Origin: Mesorhizobium sp. M3A.F.Ca.ET.080.04.2.1
GTDB lineage: Bacteria > Pseudomonadota > Alphaproteobacteria > Rhizobiales > Rhizobiaceae
Reading direction: 5' to 3'
DNA length: 64,000 bases
NCBI RefSeq assembly: GCF_003952525.1
Contig: NZ_CP034451.1
Coordinates: 2,108,001 to 2,172,000 of the forward strand
Both the position numbers and the translations under genes were made by a program. Positions 51,351 to 61,137 of this stretch are shown here, in pieces (the first letter of the stretch is position 1; each line of letters starts with the position of its first letter). Under the pieces are notes generated by a model. The model had not been told where the DNA came from. It saw only the letters and a program-made list of their open reading frames with translations, and did no database searches.

Positions 51351-51790
51351 TTAAACGAACAAGCAATGACTAATAACTGGACTGCCAAAACCAGAAGTTG
51401 TCGCCGGTTGCAGTTTCTTAACAAATGAGGTGTTGGGAGTTATACTTGTTGATAGAGCAACCTGCGGTTTTTGGCAGCCCGTCTGCGTGCGGATGCGACC
51501 TTCCAGCATAGCCAGATCTGATCGAATGGTCCCGCTGTTCACAGCGGGCCGAACACGACATAGTCGACGCCATCAGAGATTTCGTCGCCGGAGATCGCGT
51601 CCCAGTAGAATTTGCGATAGCGTCGTTAATTGCACGCCAGAGAATGCCGCAGATCCTCCTTGCCCTTGGAATCGATGTATCGCCGGAAATTGGTGAATCT
51701 CAGGCCTTTCAGGTGGCGCCCGCAGCCGCCTTCGGATTGTAGGACGAGCGAAAACGCCAGCGCGAAATTGCCGTCCCGGAGGGACCTCTC
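51351..51790 (-). pseudogene. GH108 (secretion activator) muramidase relic
   Basis: Pieces of a GH108 lysozyme-like gene lie in different frames: FALAFSLVLQSEGGCGRHL then TNFRRYIDSKGKEDL, a stop near 51628, YRKFYWDAISGDEISDGVDYVVF, a second stop, and in another frame VNSGTIRSDLAMLEGR. The order matches the catalytic domain, including EGG, but the expected DPGGATN block is lost. The gene is dead. Confidence 0.72.
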
Positions 51791-51934
51791 GACTATGTGG
51801 TTGCTTGTTCCTATCCGGCGGCCGGAACTTGTATTGGCGATCGCAAATACATCGTTGCCGATTTCTGGGCTGGAAGCAGCGAAGCTTGGCCTCTGGCCAC
51901 TTGTACAGCGGAATGGATTTCCCTAGTGCTGCGC

Positions 51935-52555
51935 ATGCATCACTGGGGGACGTTCTGCGTGTCGAAACTGACGAAATTGCTGCGCGCCATGGGAGTTATG
52001 CAGCCGAGGCCGTACAGGATACCGCCGGGTGTTAGTGTCGGACGCTACTCATACGGATACGCCGGGACCACGATCAAATTTTCCTCAGAGACCGCGCCTC
52101 TGAGCCTCGGCGCCTTTTGCTCGATAGCCGACAGAGTGGTGATCATGTGCAGGGGCGAGCATAAAACAGGTTGCGCCACAACTTACCCGATTTATGCAAA
52201 TGTGCTTGGAACACCCGAGCCGATCGAAAACGGCGGCAAAAAGACTGGGGTTACGATCGGCAACGATGTCTGGATCGGACACGACGCAATCATCACATCT
52301 GGCGTAACCATTGGTGACGGCGCCGTCGTGGGAGCGAATGCCGTCGTGACAAAAGACGTTCCGCCCTATGCAATTGTCGGAGGCGTGCCTGCGAAAATCA
52401 TCCGGTATCGCTTCGCTCCGGAAGTCATCTCGAAGTTGCTCGCTATACGATGGTGGGACTGGGATGATGACAAAATCAAGTCCGAGGCCGGCTCATTGAC
52501 CGGGCCGATTGAAGACTTTGTGCGCCGCCACTTCATAGAGCAGCCGCAGCCATAA
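51935..52555 (+). CDS. CatB-related left-handed beta-helix acetyltransferase
   Basis: A 206-residue protein from about ATG 51935; GTG 51926 or 51959 are possible. Hexapeptide repeats are visible (VTIGNDVWIGHDAIITSGVTIGDGAVVGANAVVTKDV) and the catalytic His lies in GEHKT near residue 72. This is the Vat/CatB-related O-acetyltransferase pattern, which acetylates drugs or sugars. It stands alone between two relics of the same region, so it may be cargo of a decayed surface-sugar cluster. Confidence 0.85.
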   Translation: MHHWGTFCVSKLTKLLRAMGVMQPRPYRIPPGVSVGRYSYGYAGTTIKFSSETAPLSLGAFCSIADRVVIMCRGEHKTGCATTYPIYANVLGTPEPIENGGKKTGVTIGNDVWIGHDAIITSGVTIGDGAVVGANAVVTKDVPPYAIVGGVPAKIIRYRFAPEVISKLLAIRWWDWDDDKIKSEAGSLTGPIEDFVRRHFIEQPQP

Positions 52556-52589
52556 AGATTGGTCGATCTCCGCGGCTGTGACGCCGAGC

Positions 52590-53349
52590 GCCACAAAGCT
52601 GCTGAGTCCGTCGCCTTCTGCATCAGGCTCTTGCGGCTCGATCCCGATCTTCCTTTTGCGACCCGACTGCGGTGGGTTTTTGGTGCCAGCCCCCGCTGGT
52701 CAAGAAAATCATGCACGACCTTACGGCAAGCGGTGATGCCGCCATAGTCGTCCACGATGACATGCTGCCCGGGGAAACCTTGTCGTAAAGGGCGGTGAGC
52801 GCGTCCATGGTCGACTCGTACATGTCGCCATCCAGACGGATCAGCGCGAAACGCTCATTGTCCAGCTTTCCCAATGGGTCTTTGAAAAGCCCTTCGCGAA
52901 CTGCACTTGCGAGTCGGCGCAGACCATAAGCGGCAAAATTGCGCTTCACGTCATCCAAGGAAACAGCCAATTCGTCAAACGTTGAGAGTTTGTCACGCTT
53001 GTCTGCCGGATATTGTTTCCATTGGGGGGCGGCAATCCTTCAAATGAATCGGCTACGACCACCTTGCGTTCACTCTGCCCGTGGGCTGCCGGTATAGCGC
53101 GCATGTAGATGCAGGCTCCGCCGCGCCAGACGCCGGTCTAGATCAAATCGCCAGGAATTGGATGACGGCCTCAACCAACATTCTGATGTTCTTTAACCTC
53201 TCGGCCCGGAGCATCGTATGCGCGCGCGGCGACCAACCAAAAACCCCTCGCTTCGTCAGCAAAGGATGTCGTAGTCTCTGCCGAAACGCGTGGACTTTCT
53301 CTGGATCCGGCAGCGCCTGAAGGAGATCGACGCTCGGATCAATCTCCAT
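52590..53349 (-). pseudogene. TylF-type O-methyltransferase relic
   Basis: Segments in three frames assemble in order: RAHTMLRAERLKNIRMLVEAVI, GDLI-stop-TGVWRGGACIYMRAI (TAG near 53140), ERKVVVADSFEGLPPP, a frame change at a C run near 53026, DKRDKLSTFDELAVSLDDVKRNFAAYGL, RLDGDMYESTMDALTALYDKVSPG, then another shift near 52770 into VDDYGGITACRKVVHDF. This is a macrocin-O-methyltransferase (TylF) family gene with at least three lesions. Confidence 0.85.
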
Positions 53350-53576
53350 TTCCTCGCCATTTCGGCGAGTTCAGCCAAGGTCGGGTTCGGTGAGCGGACC
53401 CGGAAATAGAAGCGGATATTACTTTGGCTACAAGACCAGACCGAGTAGGGAGCGAATGAAAACCTTCCGGCGTCACCTTCGAGACAGATGTGCCCAGAGC
53501 ATGTCAAAAGGGCTGCTACGAAACAGAATGGGCGCATGGAATCTCCCAGTGGATTTTTTGAGTCCCCTGCGCTATA

Positions 53577-53848
<272 letters not shown>

Positions 53849-53849
<1 letters not shown>

Positions 53850-54274
53850 TGCTCTATCTGGACACGTCGCTGATCGTCGCGGCGCTCTCGAATGAAGCGA
53901 TGACTCCGCGCGTCCAACTGTGGCTCGCGGAGCAGAATCCCGCTCAGCTTCTGATTAGCGATTGGACGATCACCGAGATGTCCTCTGCCATGGCGATCAA
54001 GCTACGAACCGGGCAGATCAATTTGGAGCAGCGCGCGGCAGCGCTGGCAATGTTCAACAAGTTGGTCGCCGAGAGCTTCACCGTGCGTTCGGTCACGAGC
54101 GGGCAGTTTCGAGCCGCGGCGAAGTTCATCGATCAGCATACGCTCGGGCTTCGTGCCGGCGACGCGTTGCATCTCGCGACTGCGTCGGAGCATGGCGCGA
54201 CGGTGTACACCCTTGACCAACGGCTTGCCGCAGCCGCGCCGGTGCTTGGCGTGCCGACACAGCTGCTGGCATGA
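53849..54274 (+). CDS. vapC: PIN-domain toxin (VapC type)
   Basis: A 141-residue protein with the PIN acidic residues: [13 protein letters not shown] (first Asp), [16 protein letters not shown] (Glu), [13 protein letters not shown] (Asp) and VYTLDQRL (last Asp). PIN toxins cleave RNA. It is coupled to the antitoxin by a one-base overlap. Confidence 0.9.
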
Positions 54275-54565
54275 TCAAGGCCCTCTCCTGCTCAATCGAC
54301 CTTGCCTGGAGTGCGATGGCCAGTGACTGGACCAACGGCATCTTCCCGGGTTCGTAACGAAGAGATAGCATTCAAAGAGGGTCGACCTGACGGAGGCAAG
54401 AGCCTGCTGCATCGGCTGTCGCATGCAGCGGCACGCCGTAGCCAAGGTGCTTCGGGAGGAGCGCCATGTCCGAGCGGTGTATCGGTCTGCTCACGGGCGT
54501 AGCGCTGCTTGCGTGGGCGGGAAGAAGCCGGTCGATGCGGACGCGCCGGCGTGAGGTTTAAGCCA
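54275..54565. other. Intergenic gap, no gene recognised
   Basis: About 290 bp between the toxin gene and a convergent unknown gene. No open frame with a credible ribosome site and no clear hairpin terminator was found. Confidence 0.5.
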
Positions 54566-55201
54566 TCAGCGCAACAGGCCTTCGCTCTCGAAATCCTCCC
54601 AGCCACGTAACTTGGAGTGAGATGCGTCGTCATCGCTATTGCTCAAATCTACAGCCACACGGCGGCTCTTTTGCGCCCGCCTCAGGACGGCCTTTGCGGC
54701 GGCTCGGCGCCGATTCTCGGTGGCTGTCGCCGCGTCTTCCTCGCGCCAGACGGTGACCAGATCGCGGTCAAGCACATCTTCGATCTGGCGTGGATCGAAC
54801 ACGTGGAAGGTGATTTTCCTAGCGCGCCCGCGCAGTTTGACCGTTCTTGTCCCAGCGCTGCGCAAACGGCCGTCCTTCAGCCAGCGTTGCCGCTCGCTTG
54901 TGGAGATCGTCAGGATGTCTTCGACTTCGCGCGGGATCACGGGCAGGTCTTCTATTCCCGTCATGGCCTCGGAGATAATCGCAGATGCCGCTTCAACATC
55001 AGCATCCGAGCCTTCCGGCAGCCGCAGCGTAAGCACCCTGGATTCGATGTGAAGCAGCTTTTTCAACGCCGTCGGGAGACGAGTGCGCATCTCGAGGAAA
55101 ATGCCCCTCGCCCGCACCGACGATCCAAGCGTTGCCGCCGGCGAAAGCGGCCACTCTGCAACCAGCTTTTCATTTGGATCGACTTTTCGGCGCGCAGGCA
55201 T
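54566..55201 (-). CDS. Conserved-looking hypothetical protein
   Basis: A 211-residue soluble protein, charged throughout, with a basic cluster RTVKLRGRARKITFHVFDP and a helical, Arg/Ala-rich C-terminal part (ENRRRAAAKAVLRRAQKSRR). ILTISTSERQRWLKDGRLRSAG looks like a helix-turn-helix-like element. No family identified. Nothing cytotoxic or enzymatic can be read from it. It lies downstream of the RepB-domain gene on the same strand. Confidence 0.6.
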   Translation of the reverse strand: MPARRKVDPNEKLVAEWPLSPAATLGSSVRARGIFLEMRTRLPTALKKLLHIESRVLTLRLPEGSDADVEAASAIISEAMTGIEDLPVIPREVEDILTISTSERQRWLKDGRLRSAGTRTVKLRGRARKITFHVFDPRQIEDVLDRDLVTVWREEDAATATENRRRAAAKAVLRRAQKSRRVAVDLSNSDDDASHSKLRGWEDFESEGLLR

Positions 55202-55284
55202 GCCCTTTAACTAGTGTCTTCGTCAACGGACTCAACGCGAGCTGAGACCGCAGGCGCCAATTCTGTTGCTGGGCGCAGAGCGGG

Positions 55285-56077
55285 TCAGTTGCGTGCCGTC
55301 TCCAACAGCATCTGGAAGCACCCAAGTTGGCACGGGAAGTCATGGGCAAGATATCTCACCACCCTGGCGCTCTCCATCAGTCGGTTGACATAGCCCCTCG
55401 CCGCCACGAGCTCGAGGCTCCAGGCGCCACTGCGCTCGGCGGCATTCCGGAATCCCCTGCTCAACTCGGCGAACTCAACTTCCATAGCGGAAAACTGCTC
55501 GGGAGCGATGCCCGCGAAATGCTTCCTCGGGACCGATGGATTGGTTAGCTGTGACTGCGGTGTGAGTACGACAAACACCCTGGCGGTATTGAGCTTAACC
55601 CTTTCCAGCGCGATCATGGCCTCTACGATCTCGACCTGTCGACTCGGCAAAACCTGGCGTAGCAGCCCGAACATCTTAGGCGGTGCGACGCAGTCCTGCA
55701 GGAGGTGGAAAACCTCAGGGCAAATTCCTCCGAGAGGCTGCTGGCTGGTCTCGTTTTGGTTAAGCTTCCTTCCAGCAACCGAACCAGTTCGGCCCGCGAT
55801 TCTATCCGCCAGCACCGCTGGCATGACGGTGAACCCCTCAGCCTTCAACAGGTCTCGAAAAGCGTCTAGCGCCAGCAGCTGCCGGAGCGCTTCAACGACG
55901 CTCTGCAGCCGCTCCCATGACGCATTCGCCTCGCGGATAACACTGCATTCGGTCGTTCAGATTCTTGTGGGTGACAAGAAATACGTATTTGTGCAGTGGG
56001 CCTGCGGGCTCGCGCAAATCGCCGGTCAGATGAATTGCGTGCCGATTGCTCTTCAGGATCGGAGAGGCTTGCGTCAT
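55285..56077 (-). pseudogene. RepB-C-terminal-domain partition-like protein, frameshifted
   Basis: ATG 56077 overlaps the recombinase stop (ATGA). The first frame runs to LHKYVFLVTHKNLNDR; near 55950 the frame shifts, and VIREANASWERLQSVVEAL continues one frame away. The rest matches the RepB plasmid-partition C-terminal domain: GGICPEVFHLLQD, SRQVEIVEAMIALERV and a final AARGYVNRLMESARVVRYLAHD. The expected ParB-like N-terminal domain is not seen. Pairs of such a gene with a serine recombinase are known in rhizobia. Confidence 0.7.
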
Positions 56078-57639
56078 CCGCCTCCCTCAATCGGCGCGCG
56101 TTTTGCCATGTCCACCAAAGGATCCAGCGACTGGAACAGGAAGGCGTCAAGGCGTACGCCGTTGTTAGGGGACAGCATGGGCGCAGCGCGCTCCGCCTCC
56201 CATGCCGGCACGATCAAAAAGTCGCGCACCGTGACATTGTCGGGCAACATCCTGATCAGCACCGAAATGTCGCCCCCGAGGAGCCGCCGTTTGTGGAATG
56301 GCCAGTGAGGATAGCCGTAAGTCGAGGGCCGGCAGCGGGCGATCCACACCGCGATGTTGAATTCCTTATTGACCGTCACAAGCTTGGCCTTGGAGTCGTA
56401 ATGAGCCTGCCCGCCCGCCTGGCCGATGGCCGTTACAAGATCCTCAATGATCTCGAGCCGGCGCCGATGAAGCTGGGTGTTGACATTGAAATAGCGGTAA
56501 TTCGCCGAGGCCTCGTATCCGACCAGGTGGTAAGCCGCCTGCAGGCTCCCGAAGCGATGAATGTAAAGGCTTCTCGGCGGACAGTCGGGCGCAGCGTTGA
56601 TGATCGAGCCCGACAGCGATCCTCGCTCTTCCAGAAGCCTGGAAAGGCCTCCTGGTGGACGCATCAGGCAAGCCCAAAGCCATCCTCAAACGCCATGAGT
56701 GGAAGTCGCTGGCGACGGACCGCGTCGTGCTCGTGCCCGGCCCGGAATCAGAGATTGAAATCGTCCGCTGGATCTTCAAGCAGTTTGTAAAGGGCAAGCT
56801 GGAAGTCGAGATCGCCAGAGCGTTGAACCAGCGCGGCGTCCTCACGGACCTGGACCAGCCATGGACGATCGCTTCAGTGCGCTCGATACTCACCCACGAG
56901 AAATACATCGGCAACAATGTCTGGAACCGAACTTCCGAAAGGCTTCATCGCAACCGGGTGAAAAATCCTCCGAGCGCATGGATCCGCGCGGCGAACGTGT
57001 CGACGCCGCTCGTCAGCCGCAAGCTGTTCGAGCGTGCCCGAGCCGTCGCACAGGCGCGCGCCTCCCGCATCAGCAACGAGGAGATGCTGGTCGACGCCGA
57101 AAGCCATATCCGGCGTGCCCGCCTCCACGGAAACCCATTTTGACGACCCGAGTTTGACCGATGAAGGTTTTTTGCGAGAGCATGCGGCTCTATTCGGCAG
57201 CCATGCTGCGCTTGATGGCCTTCAGCACGTCCGATCCGACGCTGCCGTCATTTGCGAATTGCTCGGCGCAGAACTCGATCCGCACGCCGGCCCTTTGGCA
57301 CCGGTATTCGTAGGAAGCGCTTTCATCGATGTTCTGGAAGCGGCCCCAACGGCTCACGTCGTAGACGACGACAGTTTCGAAATCGGCTTGCCCACTTTCG
57401 ACATCCGCCAGCAGCCGCCGCAGAGCCGGGCGCCCTTCGATGTTGAGGCCGCTTCTGCCGGCATCCTCGTATGTGGCGACGATGTCGTAACCCATGAGAG
57501 CCGCGTACTCGCGGATCGCATCTCTCTGGTTTTCAATGGAGTAGGTCTGTCGCTCGGTGGACATTCGCAGATATTGAGCTGCACGGACCACCGCCCGCCT
57601 TACTTGAGGGGTGTTGCGAGCCGCTGAAACCTTGTCCAT
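56074..57639 (-). pseudogene. Serine recombinase gene with inverted middle segment
   Basis: The N-terminal resolvase domain is on the minus strand (57639 to 57190): AAQYLRMSTERQTYSIENQRD with the catalytic Ser, then SRWGRFQNIDE. A TAG follows MAAE where a Tyr is expected, but the frame continues SRMLSQKTFIGQ to about 57100. The middle part, LLVDASGKPKAILKRHEW to IGNNVWNRTS and SNEEML, lies on the + strand at about 56648-57092. The C-terminal part (56664 to 56074, SLSGSIINAAPDCPPRSLYIHRFGS) is again minus. One inversion of about 445 bp explains this. Confidence 0.82.
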
Positions 57640-57752
57640 CGCTTCGCGCCGTCGTACGAATGGCTTGATCCAGCGACTTCGCCGCCTCAGGGCAGTGAGT
57701 TGGATTCGGCCCGATCCCATCCCGCGGCCTTGAAATAGGCCCGCCGGGGCGG

Positions 57753-58052
57753 TTGACAAGCTATGGAGATGGCATCCGCCGATACGTTGGGGTGATCCAC
57801 AAAGAAAACAACAGCGACTTCGGGCTGTCCTTTCCCGATTTCCCGGGTGTCGTCACTGCCGGCCGGACAATCGCCGAAGTGCATCGGCTCGCCGAGAGTG
57901 CGCTCGCCTTTCATGTCGAGGGGCTCATAGAGGAAGGCGAACCCATTCCGGAGCCGACATCGCCTGAGCACGTAATAGCCGATAAGGACGCGCTCACCAC
58001 TATCCAGGTACGTCTGAAGGCTCCAAGACAGTTAGCAGGCCGGCCGAGCTGA
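57753..58052 (+). pseudogene. hicB: Truncated HicB-type antitoxin, start codon lost
   Basis: The HicB core IRRYVGVIHKENNSDFGLSFPDFPGVVTAGRTIAEV is clear. The family start would be ATG at 57774, but the codon is ATC; GGAG lies upstream of it. A TTG at 57753 could start instead. The frame ends after IQVRLKAPRQ with 7 unrelated residues, so the usual C-terminal DNA-binding tail is gone. No hicA gene is visible upstream or downstream. Confidence 0.6.
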
Positions 58053-58539
58053 AAACTGCGTGTCTTTCCTCGTCCCAGGGCCTGTCCCTTCGCACTCCAT
58101 GCAGCGCCTGCTCACGCCCGGAAAGCATGCTGATGCGTGCCCGCGGGGCAGCAATGTCCGTTAGAGCTTCGCCATCTGGGGCATTCGAACATTGTGCGGG
58201 TGCCGCCGCAGGTTTGGCACTCGTCCTCGGAAAACGCCACTTCCATGTTACCCAACCCGCCGGCGTTGCAATCGCGCCAAAGTGGACTTCGGCTGGCCCG
58301 CACCAGCCCGCTAGCAATTAAGGTTTGTCTAAAATAGCGGCGGCTTGCACCATCGTTATCCTGAAGGGCATCAACTCTGCTGCCTCGTTTCCATTTTGGC
58401 GACCATGCTGTTCAACAGCCGGGAAACCATGACTCAGTTCGTGAGCAGGCGCGCCGCCGTTCCGCCGCAATGCGAGCCCAGTTCGGCCAGGTACGCCCCT
58501 GTTTCTTTTGGTCTTTGGGGCTTCGAAGGAGTTCTGGAG
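58053..58539. other. Intergenic gap, no gene supported
   Basis: On the minus strand near 58249-58120 a short frame contains MEVAFSEDECQTCGGTRT, a zinc-ribbon-like CxxC pattern that might be a small gene or a relic. There is no clear ribosome site or second CxxC, so no gene is called. Nothing else stands out. Confidence 0.4.
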
Positions 58540-58857
58540 ATGATGATCAAGAAGATTTTCGTAGCGGTCCTTGTGACAGCTGCACTTGCCGGATGCGAGA
58601 CACAAACCGAGGGCCAGCAGCGGGCCACCACCGGCGCGCTGATCGGCGGCGCTGGCGGCGCGCTTGTCGGACAGGCCATCGGCGGTAACACCAAGAGCAC
58701 TGTGATCGGTGCGGCGAGCGGCGCACTGCTTGGCGCCGTCGTCGGCAGCGCCACCACCCCGCAGCGCCGCGGCGAGCAGCTCTGCCGCTATCAGGACCGC
58801 TACGGCCGTATCTACACCGCACCCTGCGACGACCGCTATTATAACGGCGATTATTGA
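58540..58857 (+). CDS. Glycine-zipper outer-membrane lipoprotein
   Basis: A 105-residue lipoprotein (104 if the second Met starts it), with AAGGAG upstream. The lipobox ALAGC is followed by a glycine-zipper domain (ATTGALIGGAGGALVGQAIGG and IGAASGALLGAVVGS) and a Tyr-rich C-terminus YQDRYGRIYTAPCDDRYY. It resembles the 17 kDa surface antigen/OsmB-like family that inserts in the outer membrane. Confidence 0.85.
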   Translation: MMIKKIFVAVLVTAALAGCETQTEGQQRATTGALIGGAGGALVGQAIGGNTKSTVIGAASGALLGAVVGSATTPQRRGEQLCRYQDRYGRIYTAPCDDRYYNGDY

Positions 58858-59249
58858 GTTCAGGATGCTAAGGGAGCGGGTGCCCTTGGCGCCAGCTCCC
58901 CGTCTTTGCTCACTTCGCTACTGGCCGGAGGCAGCGGCAGTGCACTCGGGCTTTATCTCGTGTTTCAACTGCGGAACCTGCCATCCACCATGGCAGCGCC
59001 TCGTCGCGACCTGTTTTTTTGGCCAGCGGCATCTTCGTAACGGTCGCGGCGCGGCGCATCGTTACGGCCTCCAATTTCTCGCCGAGCGTATCCCTCTGCG
59101 AAGGAAAAATCATGGTCAGCCCCCATGGCTTGCATGAGCCCTGCCGATGAGATCGAACGGGCTGCCGAATGCCTGCTGCCCTACTGCGGCCCGGCTGCTG
59201 CCCCAAGGTCACCACGCCGCGATGTACCCAACCGGGTGACCGGTGTGTG
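58858..59249. other. Gap between lipoprotein gene and IS5 relic
   Basis: About 390 bp with no supported gene. The minus-strand IS5 transposase frame stays open across it, but beyond TWRTFDAE the residues no longer resemble a transposase, so a foreign segment or deletion junction lies near 59255. Confidence 0.5.
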
Positions 59250-59731
59250 TGTCCTTCGGCATCAAAGGTTCGCCATGTGGCGGTGGTCTTGCGACGTGGC
59301 ACGACCGGCTTGGCATCGGCAGCTGCTATGGCGTCCATGGCGCGTTGCCCGTCATAGCCTTTGTCGGCCAGGACATGGCCCGTCTTCAGCCCTTCGAGCA
59401 GCCCCTCGATCTGGGTGATGTCATTGCGTTCGCCGCCGGTCAGGATGAAGCGGATCGGGTTGCCCAAAGCATCGGCTGCAGCGTGAACCTTGGTGCTAAG
59501 CCCTCCTTTGGAGCGTCCCAGCGCGTGAGCTTCAAACCGACTTTCGGATCGATCGCTTTTTTTGGGGCACCGGCACTGTGCTGGTGTGCACGCACGATGG
59601 TGCTGTCGACGAGGACGTATTCAAAGTCGGCGTCATCGTTCAAAGCACTGAAAAGCCTTTCCCAAACGCCGCTTCGACACCACCGGTGCTATCCGTTCCC
59701 AAACCGCGTCATTCAATTCCTGTCGGTCCAT
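59250..59731 (-). pseudogene. IS5-family transposase relic
   Basis: The start MDRQELNDAVWERIAPVV (ATG 59731) is joined after about 30 residues to DADFEYVLVDSTIVRAHQHSAGA by an internal deletion that removes the rest of the N-terminal region. A frame change lies between KLTRWD and LGNPIRFILTGGERNDITQ. The DDE-type core HVLADKGYDGQRA is present, but the C-terminus is lost at about 59255. The IS110 element stands right beside it. Confidence 0.82.
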
Positions 59732-59849
59732 CCATGCTGACCTCCATCCAGCCAGCAGCTTGATGGGGTGGACGGCCCCCGACCCAGCGGCATCGCAATG
59801 TGCCAAGATGGCGTTGTCAAAGGACCATCAGAGGGAAGGAACCGTCCGC

Positions 59850-60878
59850 ATGCAAGTTATCACGATCGGATTGGATATCGCCAAGAACGTCTTTCAAGTT
59901 CACGGCGTCGATAATGCAGGAAACGCGGTGCTCCGTCGAAAAGTTCGGCGCGATCAGCTTATTCCGTTGCTTCGCGATATGCAGCCGTGCCTCATCGGCA
60001 TGGAGGCCTGCGCGACGGCGCACCATTGGGCGCGGGAGCTGATTGCACTCGGGCATGTGGTCAAGTTGATGCCGCCGGCTTACGTAAAGGCCTACGTCAA
60101 GCGCAACAAGAACGATGCGGCCGACGCGGAAGCGATCTGCGAGGCGGTGACGCGACCGACAATGCGGTTCGTGGCTGTCAAATCGGCGGATGCCCAGAGC
60201 ATTCTGATGCTTCATCGGGCTCGCCACCTCTTGGTTCGGCAGCGCACAGCGCAAATCAGCGCGATGCGGGCGCATCTGGCCGAGTATGGCGTCGTCGCAC
60301 CGAAGGGCCGGGCCCATGTCCGTGGTCTAATCGAAGCTCTTGACAAGGGCGATGGGCCGCTCCCCGCGATGGCGCGACAGGTTCTTATCCTCCTCGCCCG
60401 AACGATCGAAGGGCTTGGCGCACAAATCCGGAAGATCGAGATCGAGCTTCTGGCGTGGTATCGCACGAACCAGGTCTGCCGGCGGCTTTCAACCATTCCC
60501 GGAATCGGCTTCATCACGGCGACCGCCCTCGCTGCCACCGTCGTCGACGCAAAAGTCTTCCGCTCCGGTCGTCAATTCGCTGCTTGGCTCGGCCTTGTTC
60601 CAAAACAACATTCCTCCGGTGGCAAAGACAGAATGGGAGGAATCTCGAAGATGGGAGATCGCTATTTACGGCATCTCCTCGTCGTCGGCGCCACGGCGGT
60701 CATCCGATACACGCGGCGAAAAGCGACGACCGTCAGTACCTGGGCGAACCAGTTGCTCGAGCGTAAGCCGGCACGGCTGGTCACAGTCGCTGTCGCCAAC
60801 AAGGTAGCGCGGATCGCCTGGGCGGTGATGGCGCGTGAGGAAAACTACCGCGCGACGCCGTCAATGGCTCGAGGGTAA
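59850..60878 (+). CDS. IS110-family transposase
   Basis: A 342-residue DEDD transposase from ATG 59850. N-terminal RuvC-like domain: GLDIAKNVFQVHGVD (Asp), LIGMEACATAHHWAREL (Glu), KRNKNDAADAEAICEAV (Asp, Asp). The C-terminal domain holds TIPGIGFITATALAATV and QFAAWLGLVPKQHSSGGKDRMGGISKMGDRYLR with the conserved Ser. Intact and of normal length. It acts with an RNA guide in known relatives. Confidence 0.92.
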   Translation: MQVITIGLDIAKNVFQVHGVDNAGNAVLRRKVRRDQLIPLLRDMQPCLIGMEACATAHHWARELIALGHVVKLMPPAYVKAYVKRNKNDAADAEAICEAVTRPTMRFVAVKSADAQSILMLHRARHLLVRQRTAQISAMRAHLAEYGVVAPKGRAHVRGLIEALDKGDGPLPAMARQVLILLARTIEGLGAQIRKIEIELLAWYRTNQVCRRLSTIPGIGFITATALAATVVDAKVFRSGRQFAAWLGLVPKQHSSGGKDRMGGISKMGDRYLRHLLVVGATAVIRYTRRKATTVSTWANQLLERKPARLVTVAVANKVARIAWAVMAREENYRATPSMARG

Positions 60879-61123
60879 CGACGGTCGCGCGAAATGACAT
60901 CCAGTTTGGGCAGGAGAGAACGACATCAGTGATGCAGATCCGGTCAAGCCGGGGATCGGGAGAACCTGAGTGATTCAACGCGCATCGCAGCGCGGCAGCT
61001 TGATGAGGGCCCGATCCACCGACACCATCATGGCCAGCGGCCTGAGGCCGCACAAAAACAGGCCGAACACATGAATGAACCTGACCGCTTCAGTATTGCC
61101 ATTGTCAGAATCTTCTTGCTCAA
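60879..61123 (+). ncRNA. Candidate guide (bridge/seek) RNA region of the IS
   Basis: The 245 bp between the transposase stop and the right inverted repeat hold no gene. In IS1111-type elements the guide RNA that directs insertion is encoded in this position, while IS110-type elements carry it on the other side. Short dyads exist (for example GCGCATCGCAGCGCG), but I could not fold the region. The call rests on position only. Confidence 0.4.
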
Positions 61124-61137
61124 CGGGGGCCGTCCAC

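Larger units (their letters stand above)
59768..61137 (+). mobile_element. IS110-family (IS1111-like) insertion sequence
   Basis: A 14-base inverted repeat, GTGGACGGCCCCCG at 59768-59781 and CGGGGGCCGTCCAC at 61124-61137, brackets a DEDD-type transposase gene and 245 bp of non-coding DNA 3' of it. Subterminal inverted repeats are typical of the IS1111 branch, while the true ends may lie a few bases further out. The element appears complete. It sits 37 bp beyond the start of the IS5 relic. Confidence 0.8.

Noticed and set aside
57190..57759. Resolvase N-terminal domain as a stand-alone small recombinase
   Set aside because: Its reading frame continues beyond the TAG with family sequence, so it is the front part of the large recombinase.
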